From Caulobacter segnis (GTDB lineage: Bacteria > Pseudomonadota > Alphaproteobacteria > Caulobacterales > Caulobacteraceae), in the NCBI RefSeq assembly GCF_023935105.1, contig NZ_CP096040.1:4321001-4385000 (forward strand): a DNA stretch of 64,000 nucleotides, in the 5' to 3' direction. The notes under the pieces are model-generated. The model was not told where the DNA came from, did not search any database, and was given only the letters and a program-made list of their open reading frames with translations. Below are positions 42,556-51,546 of the stretch, piece after piece. Each line of letters begins with the position of its first letter. Position 1 is the stretch's first letter. A program made the translations under genes and the position numbers.

Positions 42556-44792
42556 ACCGAAGACGAAGTCGGCTTTGTAGTAGCCCTTGGCCGGGTCGAG
42601 GATATCGATGGCGAACGGCGCCGAGCCGTCAGCTAGGTCGGTCAGCCAGGCGTCGTTGGACCGGGCCATGACCCCGAGGTTCTCGGTCGCCGCCGCGGCC
42701 AGCAGGAAGCCGACCATCGCCGCCTTGGTCCCAATGCCTTCCGCGCCATCGCCGCCATAGGCCGCCAGATAGTCCACCCGACCATCGATCAGGGCGTGGA
42801 CCTTGGTGTCGGTCGGCGTGCCCCCGAAGATGGCCGCATAGGCTTTCTTGGTCGCATCGAACAGGCTCAGTCCGCCGTAGTTGGCCGCGAAGCTGTCCTT
42901 GGCCTCGCCGTTCTTGCCCAGATTGACCGCGAAGTTGATGTAGCGGTTCACGGTGTTGAACTGGGCGTAGTAGGCGCTGTTGAGATTGTTGCCGTTGGCG
43001 CTGGTCGGCGAGATCAGGAAGTCGATGCCGCCACCGCTGGGAACCTTGCCGGTGAAGAACTGGTAGCTCAGCGCGGCGACCGTGGTGGTGGCGTCGGCGG
43101 CCTCGACGACCGCCGAGACGGCCTGGGCCTGGGTCATGGCGCCGGCGGTGATCTTGGCCGTGAGCTCGGCCGTCAGAACGCCGCCGGCGCCCGCCGCGGC
43201 GCTGGTCCGCAGCAATTGGGCGACCGCCAATCCCACCTGCGGGTCGCCCAAGTTGAGGCTCTTGTCGGCGAAGAGCAGGGTTTCGACATTGACCAGGGTG
43301 TCGGCGCCGTCGCGCGGATCGGCGCGCGCGTCGGTGACGGTCCAGCCCCCGCCCCGACCCCGATGACGTAGTCCGCCGCCGCGCCGCCGTAGCGGGCCTG
43401 GTCGGTCCCGGCCCCGCCGTCGATCCGGTCGGCCCCGGCCCCGCCGATCAGGATGTCGACCCCGTCGCCGCCGTTCAGGGTGTCGTCCCCCGCGCCGCCG
43501 GCCAGGACGTCGTCCCCGGCCAGGCCGTTCAGGGTCTCGCCCCGCGCATCGCCGATCAGGGCGTCGGCGCCGGCGCCGCCATTGACCGTCGTTCCCGCGT
43601 CGACCCCGAGGTGCACGGTCACGTGCTCGGCCCCCTCCCAGACGCCGCGCCAGGCGATCACGTCCATTCGGCCGTCGCCATTGACGTCGGCCGCCTGCAG
43701 CCGATCGTATTGCGAGATGTTCAGCCAGCCCTCGGGCAGTTGGACGAAGCGGCCGGCGCCGTCGTTCAGGAACGCCGCCTGCTTGTGGCTGTTCGACGCC
43801 AGGAGATCGGCATAGCCGTCGCCGTTGAGGTCGACCAGCTGGGTGCGGGTGTACCAGTCCTCGGTCGTCTGGACGGGCAGGCGCTTGGCGGTCTCGTCGG
43901 CGAAGCCGCCCTTGCCGTCGTTGATCCAGATCTGGGTCGTGCCCGGCTTGAACAGGTCAACGACCGTGGTCAGCACCAAGTCCAGCTTGCCGTCGCCATT
44001 GAGGTCCGCCGCCTTGGCGTCGATCACGGTCTCGGTGGCGCCGTGCTTGGGCATCGTGAACGCGGACAGGGCCGTGAAAGCGCCCTTGCCATCGTTCTTC
44101 AGCAGCCGCGCACCCTGGGTCTGGGTTTCGTTGGGGGTCAGCAGCAGGTCCAGGTCGCCATCGCCATCGGCGTCGAACAGCAGGCTGGCGGGGGAATTGT
44201 ACTGGCCCGCGACGATGTCGGCCGGCAGGCCGGCGCGGCTGAGGGTGAAGTTGGCCGCGCCGTCGTTGAGCAGGAAGTACGAGGCCTCCTCGGTCCCGCC
44301 GTTGTAATTGCCGACATAGAGGTCGATGTCGCCGTCGCCGTCGATGTCGCCCGCGGCGGCCGAGTGGCTGTAGTCGGCCAGGGTCGGCAACCGCGTCGTG
44401 GCGTCGATCACGCCCGTCGCGCCCGACGACAGGAACAGCGCGTTGCGCGCGCCGGGGAACGGCGCGGCGTCATAGCCGTGGTCGGCGAAGAAGGCGTCGG
44501 CGCGGCCGTCCTTGTTGAAATCGGCCAGCACGATCTGGCGCCCGTGCACCGTCACCGGCGGCTGGGCGCCGAACAGGGCGACGGTGGAGTCGGTGAAGGT
44601 CCCTGAGCCGTCCCCAGTCAGCACCCGGATCGGGACAGCGCGATCCTCCAGCGGATACAGGAAGTACGAGATGACCACGTCGACCTTGCCGTCGCCGTTG
44701 AAGTCGCCCACCGCGATCTCGTGGGCCGAGGCGGCGGTGAACCCGGCGCGCAGCGCCAACGTCAGGTCCTGGGTCTGAAACTTGGCGGCCAT
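42550..44792 (-). pseudogene. FG-GAP/RTX surface protein with RsaA-like domain, frameshifted
   Basis: About 747 residues once one base is restored. The first 400 hold at least seven FG-GAP/VCBS calcium sites (DFNGDGKVD, DFNKDGRAD, DIDGDGDID, DADGDGDLD, DLNGDGKLD, DLNGDGYAD, DVNGDGRMD), predicting a propeller. Then come RTX nonapeptides (GGAGADALI, GGAGDDTLN, GGDGVDILI, GGAGADRID). The frame breaks at the C5 run 43346-43350. One more base joins DYVIGVGAGG to WTVTDARADPRDGADTLV. The last 230 residues (YQFFTGKVPSGGGIDFLI; YYAQFNTVNRYINFAVNLG; DLADGSAPFA) closely resemble the N-terminal, LPS-anchoring domain of the S-layer protein RsaA as I remember it. No signal peptide is present, so type I secretion is likely. 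Start ATG 44792. Confidence 0.82.
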
Positions 44793-44831
44793 CGAACTGT
44801 CTCCACGCGCCCGGACACGGGCCGTCACGCG

Positions 44832-46868
44832 ATGTCAGCTAATCCACCTGGCCCGGCGCGGGCATCGCCGTTTGTAGGGTGTGACGCCGCCCCCCTGGAC
44901 GCCTGGCCGGACCCGCGCCAAGCTGGGTGTTCCGGCCGCGGGTGGTTCGCTTTCCGGAGATGGGGTTGGTCGTCGTGGTTTCGAGGTCGGCGCTTGGCTG
45001 AGGACGCCGACGAGCAGCGCCTGGCGCCTTTCCTGCGGGCGGTCCTGGAGAACGCCGACGCCGTGCTGGAGACGGCCCAGTCGGACCCCGATGCGCTTGC
45101 CGGCCTGATCACCACCGACGCCGCCCAGGCCGAGTTCCTGCCGCTGTTCGACCCCCAGAGCATCGCCGCGGCGGTGCTGGACGCCCAGGGCGCGGTGCGA
45201 GTCGCCTCGCGCCTGTTCGCCGAGGAGCGGGGCGAGCGCTACATCGATCCCGGGCTGGTCCAGCGCGCGCTGCGTTCGGGCGCGCCGGTCGTGGTCCCGG
45301 TCGCCATCGAAACCCAGGACGGGGCCGAGTCGGCGATCTTCGTCTACGCCTCGGCCGCGATGGCCTTTCCGCTGTGGCGCCTGCCGCCCGAACTGTCGGC
45401 CGAGGCGCCGTCGGGCAAGGTGGTGGTGCTGACCACCCTGGCGGCGCGCACCGAGCCTGTCGCCCGGGCCTGCGCCGCCTTCGGCCTGACCGGCCTGCAG
45501 ACCCGCGTCGTCCTGGCGGTCGTCCGCGCCGGATCGATCAAGGCGGCCGCTGGGAAGCTGGGCATATCGCACATCACCGCCCGCGAGGCGCTGTCGAACG
45601 TCTATCGCCGCACCGGCGCGCGGCGGCTGCCGGAGTTGGTCGGACTGCTGTCGGGCCTGGCCTTCGGGCTGCTGCCGTCGGAAGCCGATCACGCCCCGCT
45701 GCTGGTCGACGTCTGGGGGCTGACGCGGAAGCAGGCCTCGATCGCGCTGCTGGTCGCGGGCGGCGCCTCGCGGGAAGAGGCGGCCAGAGCCCTGGGCCTG
45801 TCGGTCGCGGTCGTGCGCAAGGACCTGGAGCAGGTCTTCGCGGCCCTGCGGGTCGGCTCGGCCAGCGAGCTGGCGCGCACCGTCTCGACCATGAACGCCC
45901 TGGCCGCCCTGCTGGCGGCGACGCGGGGCCAGCTGGGCTTCGCCGACCCGCGCGCCGAGCCCCTGCGGTTGCTGCCCCGGGCGGACGGCACGCGCATCGC
46001 CTGGAGCGACTACGGCCCGGCCGGAGGCCGACCGGTGCTGATCGTCCATTCCAGCATGACCTCGCGCCTGGCGCCGTCGGGCCTGGTGGCGGCCCTGCAG
46101 GCGGCGGGCCACCGCGTGCTGGCCATCGACCGGCCGGGCTTCGGCATGAGCGACGCCGTGCGCGGCGTGCGGGCCGGCGAGCATGATCCCTTCGACGTGG
46201 CGGCCCTCGACGTCGTGGCGCTGCTGGACGCCCTGCGGCTGCCGGCTATCGACATCGTCGCGCGCGGCGGGGCCCAGGCGGTGCTGGCCCTGGCCCGCCG
46301 GGCGCCGCATCGCATCGGCCAGGTGGTGCTGGTCAATCCCGATCCCCCGATGGGGACCGACGGCCGGCGGCACGGCCCGCTGGGGGCGTTCAAGGAGGCC
46401 TATCTGCGCCGCCCCGAACTGATCGGGACCTTCGCGCGCCTGCTGGCCGGCAATCTGACCCGCGAGCGCCTGCACCGCATGCTGCGCCAGTCGATGCGCG
46501 GCAGCCCGCCCGACGAGGCCGCCGCCGCCGACCCGCGCCTGGCCGAGAACTACTGGCGTTCGGTGCGCATGTTCGCCACCGGGCGGATCGAGGGCTATGT
46601 CAACGAGCAGGTGGCCATGGCGCGCGCCGACAAGCCCCAGCCCGCGCCCGGCCTGACGCGCTGGACGGTGCTGATCGGCGGGCACGACACCATGCACGAT
46701 CCCGAGCACGTCGAGCGCCACTGGCGCGAGGTTCTGCCCGACAGCGCCTTCCAGCGCGTGCCCGAGGCCGGCCGCTTCCTGGCCATGACCCATCCCGAGC
46801 GGGTCGTCGCGGCGCTGTCGCCCGAGGGCGCGGCGTCGGACGCGACCCGAGCCGTCACGCCCCCTTGA
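44832..46868 (+). CDS. Double LuxR-type HTH fused to a pseudo alpha/beta hydrolase
   Basis: 678 residues. After an N-terminal sensor-like part (50-200) come two LuxR-like helix-turn-helix units at about 218-275 (LTGLQTRVVLAVVRAGSIKA; LGISHITAREALSNVYRRTG) and 295-350 (LTRKQASIALLVAGGASREE; LGLSVAVVRKDLEQVFAALR). An alpha/beta hydrolase domain follows from about 388: PVLIVHSSMTSR, AIDRPGFGMSDA and GGHDTMHDPEHV are normal, but the nucleophile elbow is ARGGAQA with Gly where Ser should be. The domain may therefore bind rather than cut its ligand. The first 50 residues look poor, and TTG 44994 is a credible later start. It is divergent from the RTX gene. Confidence 0.75.
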   Translation: MSANPPGPARASPFVGCDAAPLDAWPDPRQAGCSGRGWFAFRRWGWSSWFRGRRLAEDADEQRLAPFLRAVLENADAVLETAQSDPDALAGLITTDAAQAEFLPLFDPQSIAAAVLDAQGAVRVASRLFAEERGERYIDPGLVQRALRSGAPVVVPVAIETQDGAESAIFVYASAAMAFPLWRLPPELSAEAPSGKVVVLTTLAARTEPVARACAAFGLTGLQTRVVLAVVRAGSIKAAAGKLGISHITAREALSNVYRRTGARRLPELVGLLSGLAFGLLPSEADHAPLLVDVWGLTRKQASIALLVAGGASREEAARALGLSVAVVRKDLEQVFAALRVGSASELARTVSTMNALAALLAATRGQLGFADPRAEPLRLLPRADGTRIAWSDYGPAGGRPVLIVHSSMTSRLAPSGLVAALQAAGHRVLAIDRPGFGMSDAVRGVRAGEHDPFDVAALDVVALLDALRLPAIDIVARGGAQAVLALARRAPHRIGQVVLVNPDPPMGTDGRRHGPLGAFKEAYLRRPELIGTFARLLAGNLTRERLHRMLRQSMRGSPPDEAAAADPRLAENYWRSVRMFATGRIEGYVNEQVAMARADKPQPAPGLTRWTVLIGGHDTMHDPEHVERHWREVLPDSAFQRVPEAGRFLAMTHPERVVAALSPEGAASDATRAVTPP

Positions 46869-46920
46869 CCGCCGCCTCGCGACCGGTGAAAGGTTCTCAA
46901 CCTTAGAGCGTGGAGCGTGC

Positions 46921-48090
46921 ATGCGCGGCTTGTTGTGCCTGGCCCGGACGGCCGTGGTTTCGCTCGTGATGGTCCCGGCCCTCCTGGCGCCCACCCTGGC
47001 CCGTGCGGCCATCCCGCCGCCGCCCAGCGATCCCAAGGCGCCGATCAGGCTGGTCAGCTTCGCAGCGCCGCCGGTCAGCGTTACCTGCGCCGGCGGGCCG
47101 GTCGCGTTGCTGGAGGGCGCCGGGCCGCCGCCCAAGCTCTGGCAGGTCTGGATGCCGCCCGTCGGCCAGGCCAGCGCGCCGCCCTATACGCCCCCGCCGC
47201 CGCCCACGGCCGAGGTCTACGGCTTCTCGATCGACGCCGGCGGCCATCCCGCCGACCTGAAGCGCAAGACCGTGTCCAACGGGCTGGGCATCTGGAACAG
47301 CGAGGAGCACGCCGCCATCCTGGCCAGCTGGCGGTTCCCCGCCGGCGCGGCGGCCAAGGACTGCTCGGTCGATCTGGCGCCCAGCTACATCCCGCTGGCC
47401 GAGGCCTCGCCGGCCCGGCTGTTCGAGGCCCTGGCCGCCGACCCGCGCAACGCGCCGCCGATGCTGCGCAAGGCCGTGGCGGCCGACGGCGATTGCGTCG
47501 GCGCCGAGCGTCGCCGGCCCAAGACCATGTCCTATCCCGACACTCGCCCGTTCGACGACAAGACCGTCGATCCGGCCTGGGCGGGGCTGACCTTCGACAT
47601 CGACGCCGGCGGGGCCACGCGCAACGTCCGAGTCGTCGCCCAGCACGGCGCGCCCGCCTTCACCAAGGCCGTGACCAGCGCGGTCGCCAAGGGCCGCTAC
47701 TTCCCCGGCCCGGCGCGCACCCGCTGCTACATCGTCTTCAAGGCCATGCCCAAGGCGACCGACGCGCCCAAGCGCGAAGGCCCGCCCGCGGTCGACGAGG
47801 AGACCTGCAAGATCACCCGCGAGCAGTTGAACCTGCCCGAGAACAAGTTCTTCCCGCCCGCCTACGCCCGCCAGCGGGTCGGCGGCCGGGCGCTGCTGCG
47901 CTTCGACGTGGCGCCGTGGGGCCAGATCGGCGCCGTCGAGGTGCTGGAGAGCCAGCCCACCGCCGCGTTCGGCGACGCGGCCCGCATGCTGCTGGGCATC
48001 GCCCGGCCCAAGGCGGCCGGCGTCGGCCATCACGGCTGCGTCGTGCCGATCATCTACGCGATCCCGCCCAGCGGCGAACAGGAGCCCTGA
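46921..48090 (+). CDS. Periplasmic protein with three TonB_C-like repeats
   Basis: 389 residues. A signal peptide ends near LARAA, followed by a Pro-rich stretch (TPPPPPTAE). Three segments resemble the TonB C-terminal fold: FSIDAGGHPADLKRKTVSNG (about 100), FDIDAGGATRNVRVVAQHGA (about 225) and FDVAPWGQIGAVEVLESQPT (about 340). No N-terminal membrane anchor of a true TonB is seen, so an energy-transducing role is unlikely; a periplasmic binding or scaffold role is an inference. It lies 99 bases upstream of an ECF sigma factor gene. Confidence 0.6.
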   Translation: MRGLLCLARTAVVSLVMVPALLAPTLARAAIPPPPSDPKAPIRLVSFAAPPVSVTCAGGPVALLEGAGPPPKLWQVWMPPVGQASAPPYTPPPPPTAEVYGFSIDAGGHPADLKRKTVSNGLGIWNSEEHAAILASWRFPAGAAAKDCSVDLAPSYIPLAEASPARLFEALAADPRNAPPMLRKAVAADGDCVGAERRRPKTMSYPDTRPFDDKTVDPAWAGLTFDIDAGGATRNVRVVAQHGAPAFTKAVTSAVAKGRYFPGPARTRCYIVFKAMPKATDAPKREGPPAVDEETCKITREQLNLPENKFFPPAYARQRVGGRALLRFDVAPWGQIGAVEVLESQPTAAFGDAARMLLGIARPKAAGVGHHGCVVPIIYAIPPSGEQEP

Positions 48091-48126
48091 CCCGACTCGA
48101 AATGAGGATTTCTGGCGAGCTTCACT

Positions 48127-48151
48127 GCAACCAATCGTCCCCGGCCTCGTT
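48127..48151 (+). promoter_or_regulatory. EcfG-type promoter-like element
   Basis: GCAACC, 15 bases, CGTT resembles the general-stress (EcfG/SigT) promoter GGAAC-N17-CGTT with one mismatch and a slightly short spacer. It lies 38 bases upstream of the sigma factor start, so the factor may be part of the stress cascade or autoregulated. Confidence 0.4.
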
Positions 48152-48188
48152 TGAGAGCTTGAGTATTTTTTCCCGAACGGGGGCCGTC

Positions 48189-48758
48189 ATGGACCATCAA
48201 GACCAGAAGACCTTCGAACGCGACCTGATCGCGCTTATCCCGCACCTGCGGGCCTTCGCCCGCTCGCTGTGCGGCGACGCCACCGCGGCCGACGACCTGG
48301 CGCAGGACGCCGTCGCCAAGGCCTGGGCCAGCCGGGGCAGCTTCACCATGGGCACCAACATGAAGGCCTGGACCTTCATGATCCTGCGCAACCAGTTCTA
48401 TTCCGACAAGCGCCGCAGCTGGCGCTCGGTCGGGCTGGACCAGGAGACCGCCGAGCGGACCCTGGTGGCCAACACCAATTTCGACAGCGCCATCGCCCTG
48501 GACGACCTGCGCCAGGCGATGATGATGCTGCCCGAGAACCAGCGCGAGGCCCTGATCCTGATCGGCGCCGGCGGCTTCAGCTACGAAGAGGCGGCCGAGG
48601 TGATCGGCGTCGCCGTCGGCACGGTCAAGAGCCGCGTCAGCCGCGCCCGCGCCGACCTGGTCCGCATCTTCGAGACCGGCGACTACGAACGCGACGGCCT
48701 GCCGGTGCATGAAGCCATGGGCAGCATGCTGCGCGCCCTGGAACGCCTGGCGGCTTAG
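48189..48758 (+). CDS. ECF-type RNA polymerase sigma factor
   Basis: 189 residues with sigma region 2 (LIPHLRAFARSLCGDATAAD, DLAQDAVAKAWASRGSF, MKAWTFMILRNQFYSDKRRS) and region 4 (MLPENQREALILIGAGGFSY, EEAAEVIGVAVGTVKSRVSR). It resembles the EcfG/SigU group of alphaproteobacterial stress sigma factors. No NepR, PhyR or anti-sigma gene is adjacent. The last 20 residues extend past region 4. It is followed by a repeat element carrying a strong terminator. Confidence 0.88.
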   Translation: MDHQDQKTFERDLIALIPHLRAFARSLCGDATAADDLAQDAVAKAWASRGSFTMGTNMKAWTFMILRNQFYSDKRRSWRSVGLDQETAERTLVANTNFDSAIALDDLRQAMMMLPENQREALILIGAGGFSYEEAAEVIGVAVGTVKSRVSRARADLVRIFETGDYERDGLPVHEAMGSMLRALERLAA

Positions 48759-48766
48759 CGTGAACC

Positions 48767-48938
48767 GCTTCCCCTCTCCACTTGCGGGAGAGGGTGGCCC
48801 GCGAAGCGGGTCGGGTGAGGGGTTGAAGACAGAAACCGCCGCGACTGGCCTGACCGCTGGTCGCGGCGGTTTTCGTTTGCGAGACCCCTCATCCGTCATC
48901 CTTCGGATGACACCTTCTCCCGCAAGGGGAGAAGGACC
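48767..48938. repeat. CCCTCTCCCCTTGCGGGAGA repeat element, copy 3
   Basis: Arms CTCTCCACTTGCGGGAGAGG and TTCTCCCGCAAGGGGAGAAG with the same inner blocks as the copies at 32893 and 33427. It embeds the terminator 48833-48872 between convergent genes. Confidence 0.8.
48833..48872. terminator. Terminator of the sigma factor gene, inside repeat
   Basis: AAACCGCCGCGAC / GTCGCGGCGGTTT, perfect 13-bp stem, 14-base loop, followed by TCGTTT; T4 begins in the stem. It works in both directions (GTCGCGGCGGTTTC on the other strand). Confidence 0.75.
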
Positions 48939-48939
48939 C

Positions 48940-50121
48940 CTATGTCAGCCCCGCGCACGCCGCGCAGAAGGCCGCGATATCCGCCTCGTCGTGATAGATC
49001 GACAGCCCGATCCGCAGCACGTCGTCGCGGACGTCCACCACCACGCCCTTGTCGGCCAGCGCCGCCTTCCAGGCGTTGGCGTCGGCGTGCCGTAGCGCCA
49101 GGAAGCGCGCGGAGGGCCCGGGGCCCAACGGGTTGACCACGGTCGCGGCCTTCAACGGCCCGGCCTCGCCCAGGGCGATCCGGGCCAGCAGCACCGACTT
49201 CAGCCGGGCCACATGGCGGGCGACCGCCGCCGTGGTCAGGCCTTCGGCCTCCAGCATCCGTCCGGCCGCCACGAAGCGGTACAGGCCCGACGGGTCGAAG
49301 GTCGCGCCCAGGAAACGGCCGGCGTCGCGGGCGTAGCCGACCCCGCCCGGCGGGCCTTCCAGGTCGCCGAACTCGGCGTACCAGCCGGTCAGGACGGGGC
49401 GCGGCCCGAAGCCCGGCGGGGCGTGCAGGAACGCCGCCCCCTCCCCGGCCATGGCGTACTTGTAGCCGCCGGCCAGGTAGAACAGCCGGTCGGCCACGGC
49501 CGCAAGATCGGTCGGCACGGCCCGGAAGCCATGATAGCCGTCGACCACCACCCATGGCCCCTCGGGCCGGGCCAGCTCCGCCAGCTCGAACACCCGGTCG
49601 AAGACGTATCCGGTCTTGAAGAACACGTGGCTGGCGAAGATCAGGTCATGACCGCCTTCGCGCGCGGCCGCCAGGAAGCGCTCGGCGAAGTCGGCCCCCT
49701 CGCTCTCCACCAGGGTCAGCTCGATCTCGCCGGCCTCGACCCAGCGCTGGGCCTGGCGGCGGAACGAATGGAACTCGCCGTCGGTCGACAGCACGCGGAC
49801 AGGCCGAGGCCAGTCCATCGCCGACAGCAGGCCCGCCAACAGGGTGTGGGTGTTGGGGGCGAAGACCACGGTCTCCGGCGACGGCAGCGACAGCGCTCGC
49901 GCCACCAGCCCCTGGGCGGCCGGATAGACCTCGCCGAACACCTTGTCCCACTTGTGGTCGGCCAGGACGGCGGCGTCGCGCCAGGCGTCGACCTGGGCGT
50001 CCAGAGTGACGTCGGGCCACAGATGGTGGCTGTGGGCGGCCATGTGCAGCCGCCCCCCTCCTGACGAATTGGGCACGCCCAGAGCTCGCGCGAACAGGTC
50101 CTTGCGCGCGCCGCTCGTCAC
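48940..50121 (-). CDS. Kynureninase-like PLP enzyme (class V aminotransferase fold)
   Basis: 393 residues starting at GTG 50121, overlapping the tryptophan dioxygenase stop by three bases. The fold I PLP signatures are a kynureninase-like substrate start (HMAAHSHHLWPD), the PLP-binding Asp in VVVDGYHGF and the Schiff-base Lys in FYLAGGYKYAMAGEGAAFLH, where classical kynureninases read xYKYLNxGPG. Its position directly behind kynA argues for cleavage of (formyl)kynurenine to anthranilate. The sequence is clearly diverged from standard KynU, so an altered substrate is possible. Confidence 0.75.
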   Translation of the reverse strand: MTSGARKDLFARALGVPNSSGGGRLHMAAHSHHLWPDVTLDAQVDAWRDAAVLADHKWDKVFGEVYPAAQGLVARALSLPSPETVVFAPNTHTLLAGLLSAMDWPRPVRVLSTDGEFHSFRRQAQRWVEAGEIELTLVESEGADFAERFLAAAREGGHDLIFASHVFFKTGYVFDRVFELAELARPEGPWVVVDGYHGFRAVPTDLAAVADRLFYLAGGYKYAMAGEGAAFLHAPPGFGPRPVLTGWYAEFGDLEGPPGGVGYARDAGRFLGATFDPSGLYRFVAAGRMLEAEGLTTAAVARHVARLKSVLLARIALGEAGPLKAATVVNPLGPGPSARFLALRHADANAWKAALADKGVVVDVRDDVLRIGLSIYHDEADIAAFCAACAGLT

Positions 50122-50909
50122 AGCTTGGTCCTCAGCGACCACAGCTCCGGGAACGCCCGCCGGCGCAAGGTCGAGGCCAGGTAGCCGACGCCGTCGGTGC
50201 CGCCCGTCCCCGGCCGCCCGCCGATGATCCGCTCGACGGTCAGCACGTGCTTGTGGCGCCAGGTGACCAGGGCGTCGTCCAGGTCGACCAGCTTCTCGGC
50301 CAGCTGATACAGCTCCCAATAGCGCTGCGGGTCGCGATAGACCTCCAGCCAGGCGGCCTCGACCGCCTCGGACGGGACGTAGGTCTGGGTCCAGTCGCGG
50401 TGCAGCGCCGCGTCGGGGACGGCCAGGCCGTGGCGCGGAAGCTGGGCGATGGCCACGTCGTACAGGCTGGGCGCGGCCAGGGCCGCCTGCAGCAAGGCCA
50501 GGCCGTCCGAGCCCTCCTCCTGGAACTTCAGGAAGCTCTGGTCCTTCAGGCCCAGCAGATATTCCAGGGTGCGGAACTGCGCCGACTGGAAGCCCGAGCT
50601 GGAGCCCAACTCGCCCCGGAAACTGAGATAGTCGGCCGGAGTCATGGTGGCCAGCACGTCCCACGACAGGGTCATCACCGTCTGGATCCGCGACACCCGC
50701 GCCAGGGCCTTGTAGGCCGGCTCGACATCGCCGGCCGCGATCAGCCGCCGGGCCAGTCCGACCTCGTGGATGATCTCCTTGAGCCACAGCTCCTTGGTCT
50801 GGTGGATGACGATGAACAACAGTTCGTCGTGCCGGTCGCTCAGTGGCTGCTGGGCCGAGAGCAGGGTGTCGAGCGCGAGATACCGCGCGTAGGTCATGTC
50901 TTGCGCCAT
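50118..50909 (-). CDS. kynA: Tryptophan 2,3-dioxygenase
   Basis: 263-residue haem enzyme opening the indole ring of tryptophan to N-formylkynurenine. Family features: MTYARYLALDTLLSAQ, HDELLFIVIHQTKELWLKEI, SSGFQSAQFRTLEYLLG, a haem His in TWRHKHVLTVERIIG and GGTDGVGYLASTL near the C terminus. It is coupled to the kynureninase-like gene by a GTGA overlap and divergent from an Lrp-type regulator. M5 is an alternative start. Confidence 0.95.
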   Translation of the reverse strand: MAQDMTYARYLALDTLLSAQQPLSDRHDELLFIVIHQTKELWLKEIIHEVGLARRLIAAGDVEPAYKALARVSRIQTVMTLSWDVLATMTPADYLSFRGELGSSSGFQSAQFRTLEYLLGLKDQSFLKFQEEGSDGLALLQAALAAPSLYDVAIAQLPRHGLAVPDAALHRDWTQTYVPSEAVEAAWLEVYRDPQRYWELYQLAEKLVDLDDALVTWRHKHVLTVERIIGGRPGTGGTDGVGYLASTLRRRAFPELWSLRTKL

Positions 50910-50937
50910 GGAGGGACCTTAGAGCCGTCGCGACGGC

Positions 50938-50996
50938 ACATTGTCCCGGTTTGCGCACGTCCTGGCGAGCGGGATAGAACGATGTCCCGTCTTGGC
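50938..50996. promoter_or_regulatory. Direct repeat between kynA and the Lrp-type gene
   Basis: ACATTGTCCCGGTTTGC (50938-50954) and ACGATGTCCCGTCTTGGC (50979-50996) share TGTCCCG exactly 41 bases apart, about four helical turns. This is the kind of phased repeat that an Lrp/AsnC octamer could bind. Confidence 0.45.
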
Positions 50997-51013
50997 ATGA
51001 TTGAGCAGAACGA

Positions 51014-51466
51014 ATGCCGCCCCTCAGCCGTATCGACCTATCCATCCTCCGTGTCCTGGAGGCCGACGCCCGCATCTCGTTCGCCGATCTGGCAGAGCGG
51101 GTGGGCCTGTCGAAGTCGCCTTGCTGGACCCGCGTCCAGGCCCTGGAGAAGCAGGGTGTGATCACCGGCTACCACGCCCGCCTCGCGGCCAAGGCGGTCG
51201 GCAAGGGCCTGACCGTCTACGCCCAGGCCACCGTCGACTTCGCCCGCGCCGAGGCCTTCGAGGCCGCCGTCCTCAAGCACCCGGCCATAACCGACTGCCA
51301 CTCCACGGCCGGCGCGGGCGACTACCTGCTCAGGGTCGTGGCCGCCGACGTCGAGGACCTGGACCACCTGCTGCGCAAGGACCTCAGCCAGCTGCCGGGC
51401 GTGCAGCGCTTCACCACGACCGTGTGCATGAAGGCGATCAAGGAGGGCGGCGGGTTGATGGGGTGA
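51014..51466 (+). CDS. Lrp/AsnC-family regulator of the kyn genes
   Basis: 150 residues: an N-terminal AsnC helix-turn-helix (IDLSILRVLEADARISFADL; AERVGLSKSPCWTRVQALEK) and a C-terminal ligand-sensing domain (VYAQATVDF; GDYLLRVVAADVEDLDHLL). It is divergent from kynA by 104 bases, so it probably responds to tryptophan or kynurenine and controls kynA and the gene behind it. KynR-type regulators in other proteobacteria have the same layout. Confidence 0.88.
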   Translation: MPPLSRIDLSILRVLEADARISFADLAERVGLSKSPCWTRVQALEKQGVITGYHARLAAKAVGKGLTVYAQATVDFARAEAFEAAVLKHPAITDCHSTAGAGDYLLRVVAADVEDLDHLLRKDLSQLPGVQRFTTTVCMKAIKEGGGLMG

Positions 51467-51546
51467 GACGGGCGGCGATCGGGCCGAAAGCTTCACGCAA
51501 GCCTCGGCGCTCATAGGCGGTGGGCCTTCCCATGGAGCCCCTCGCG

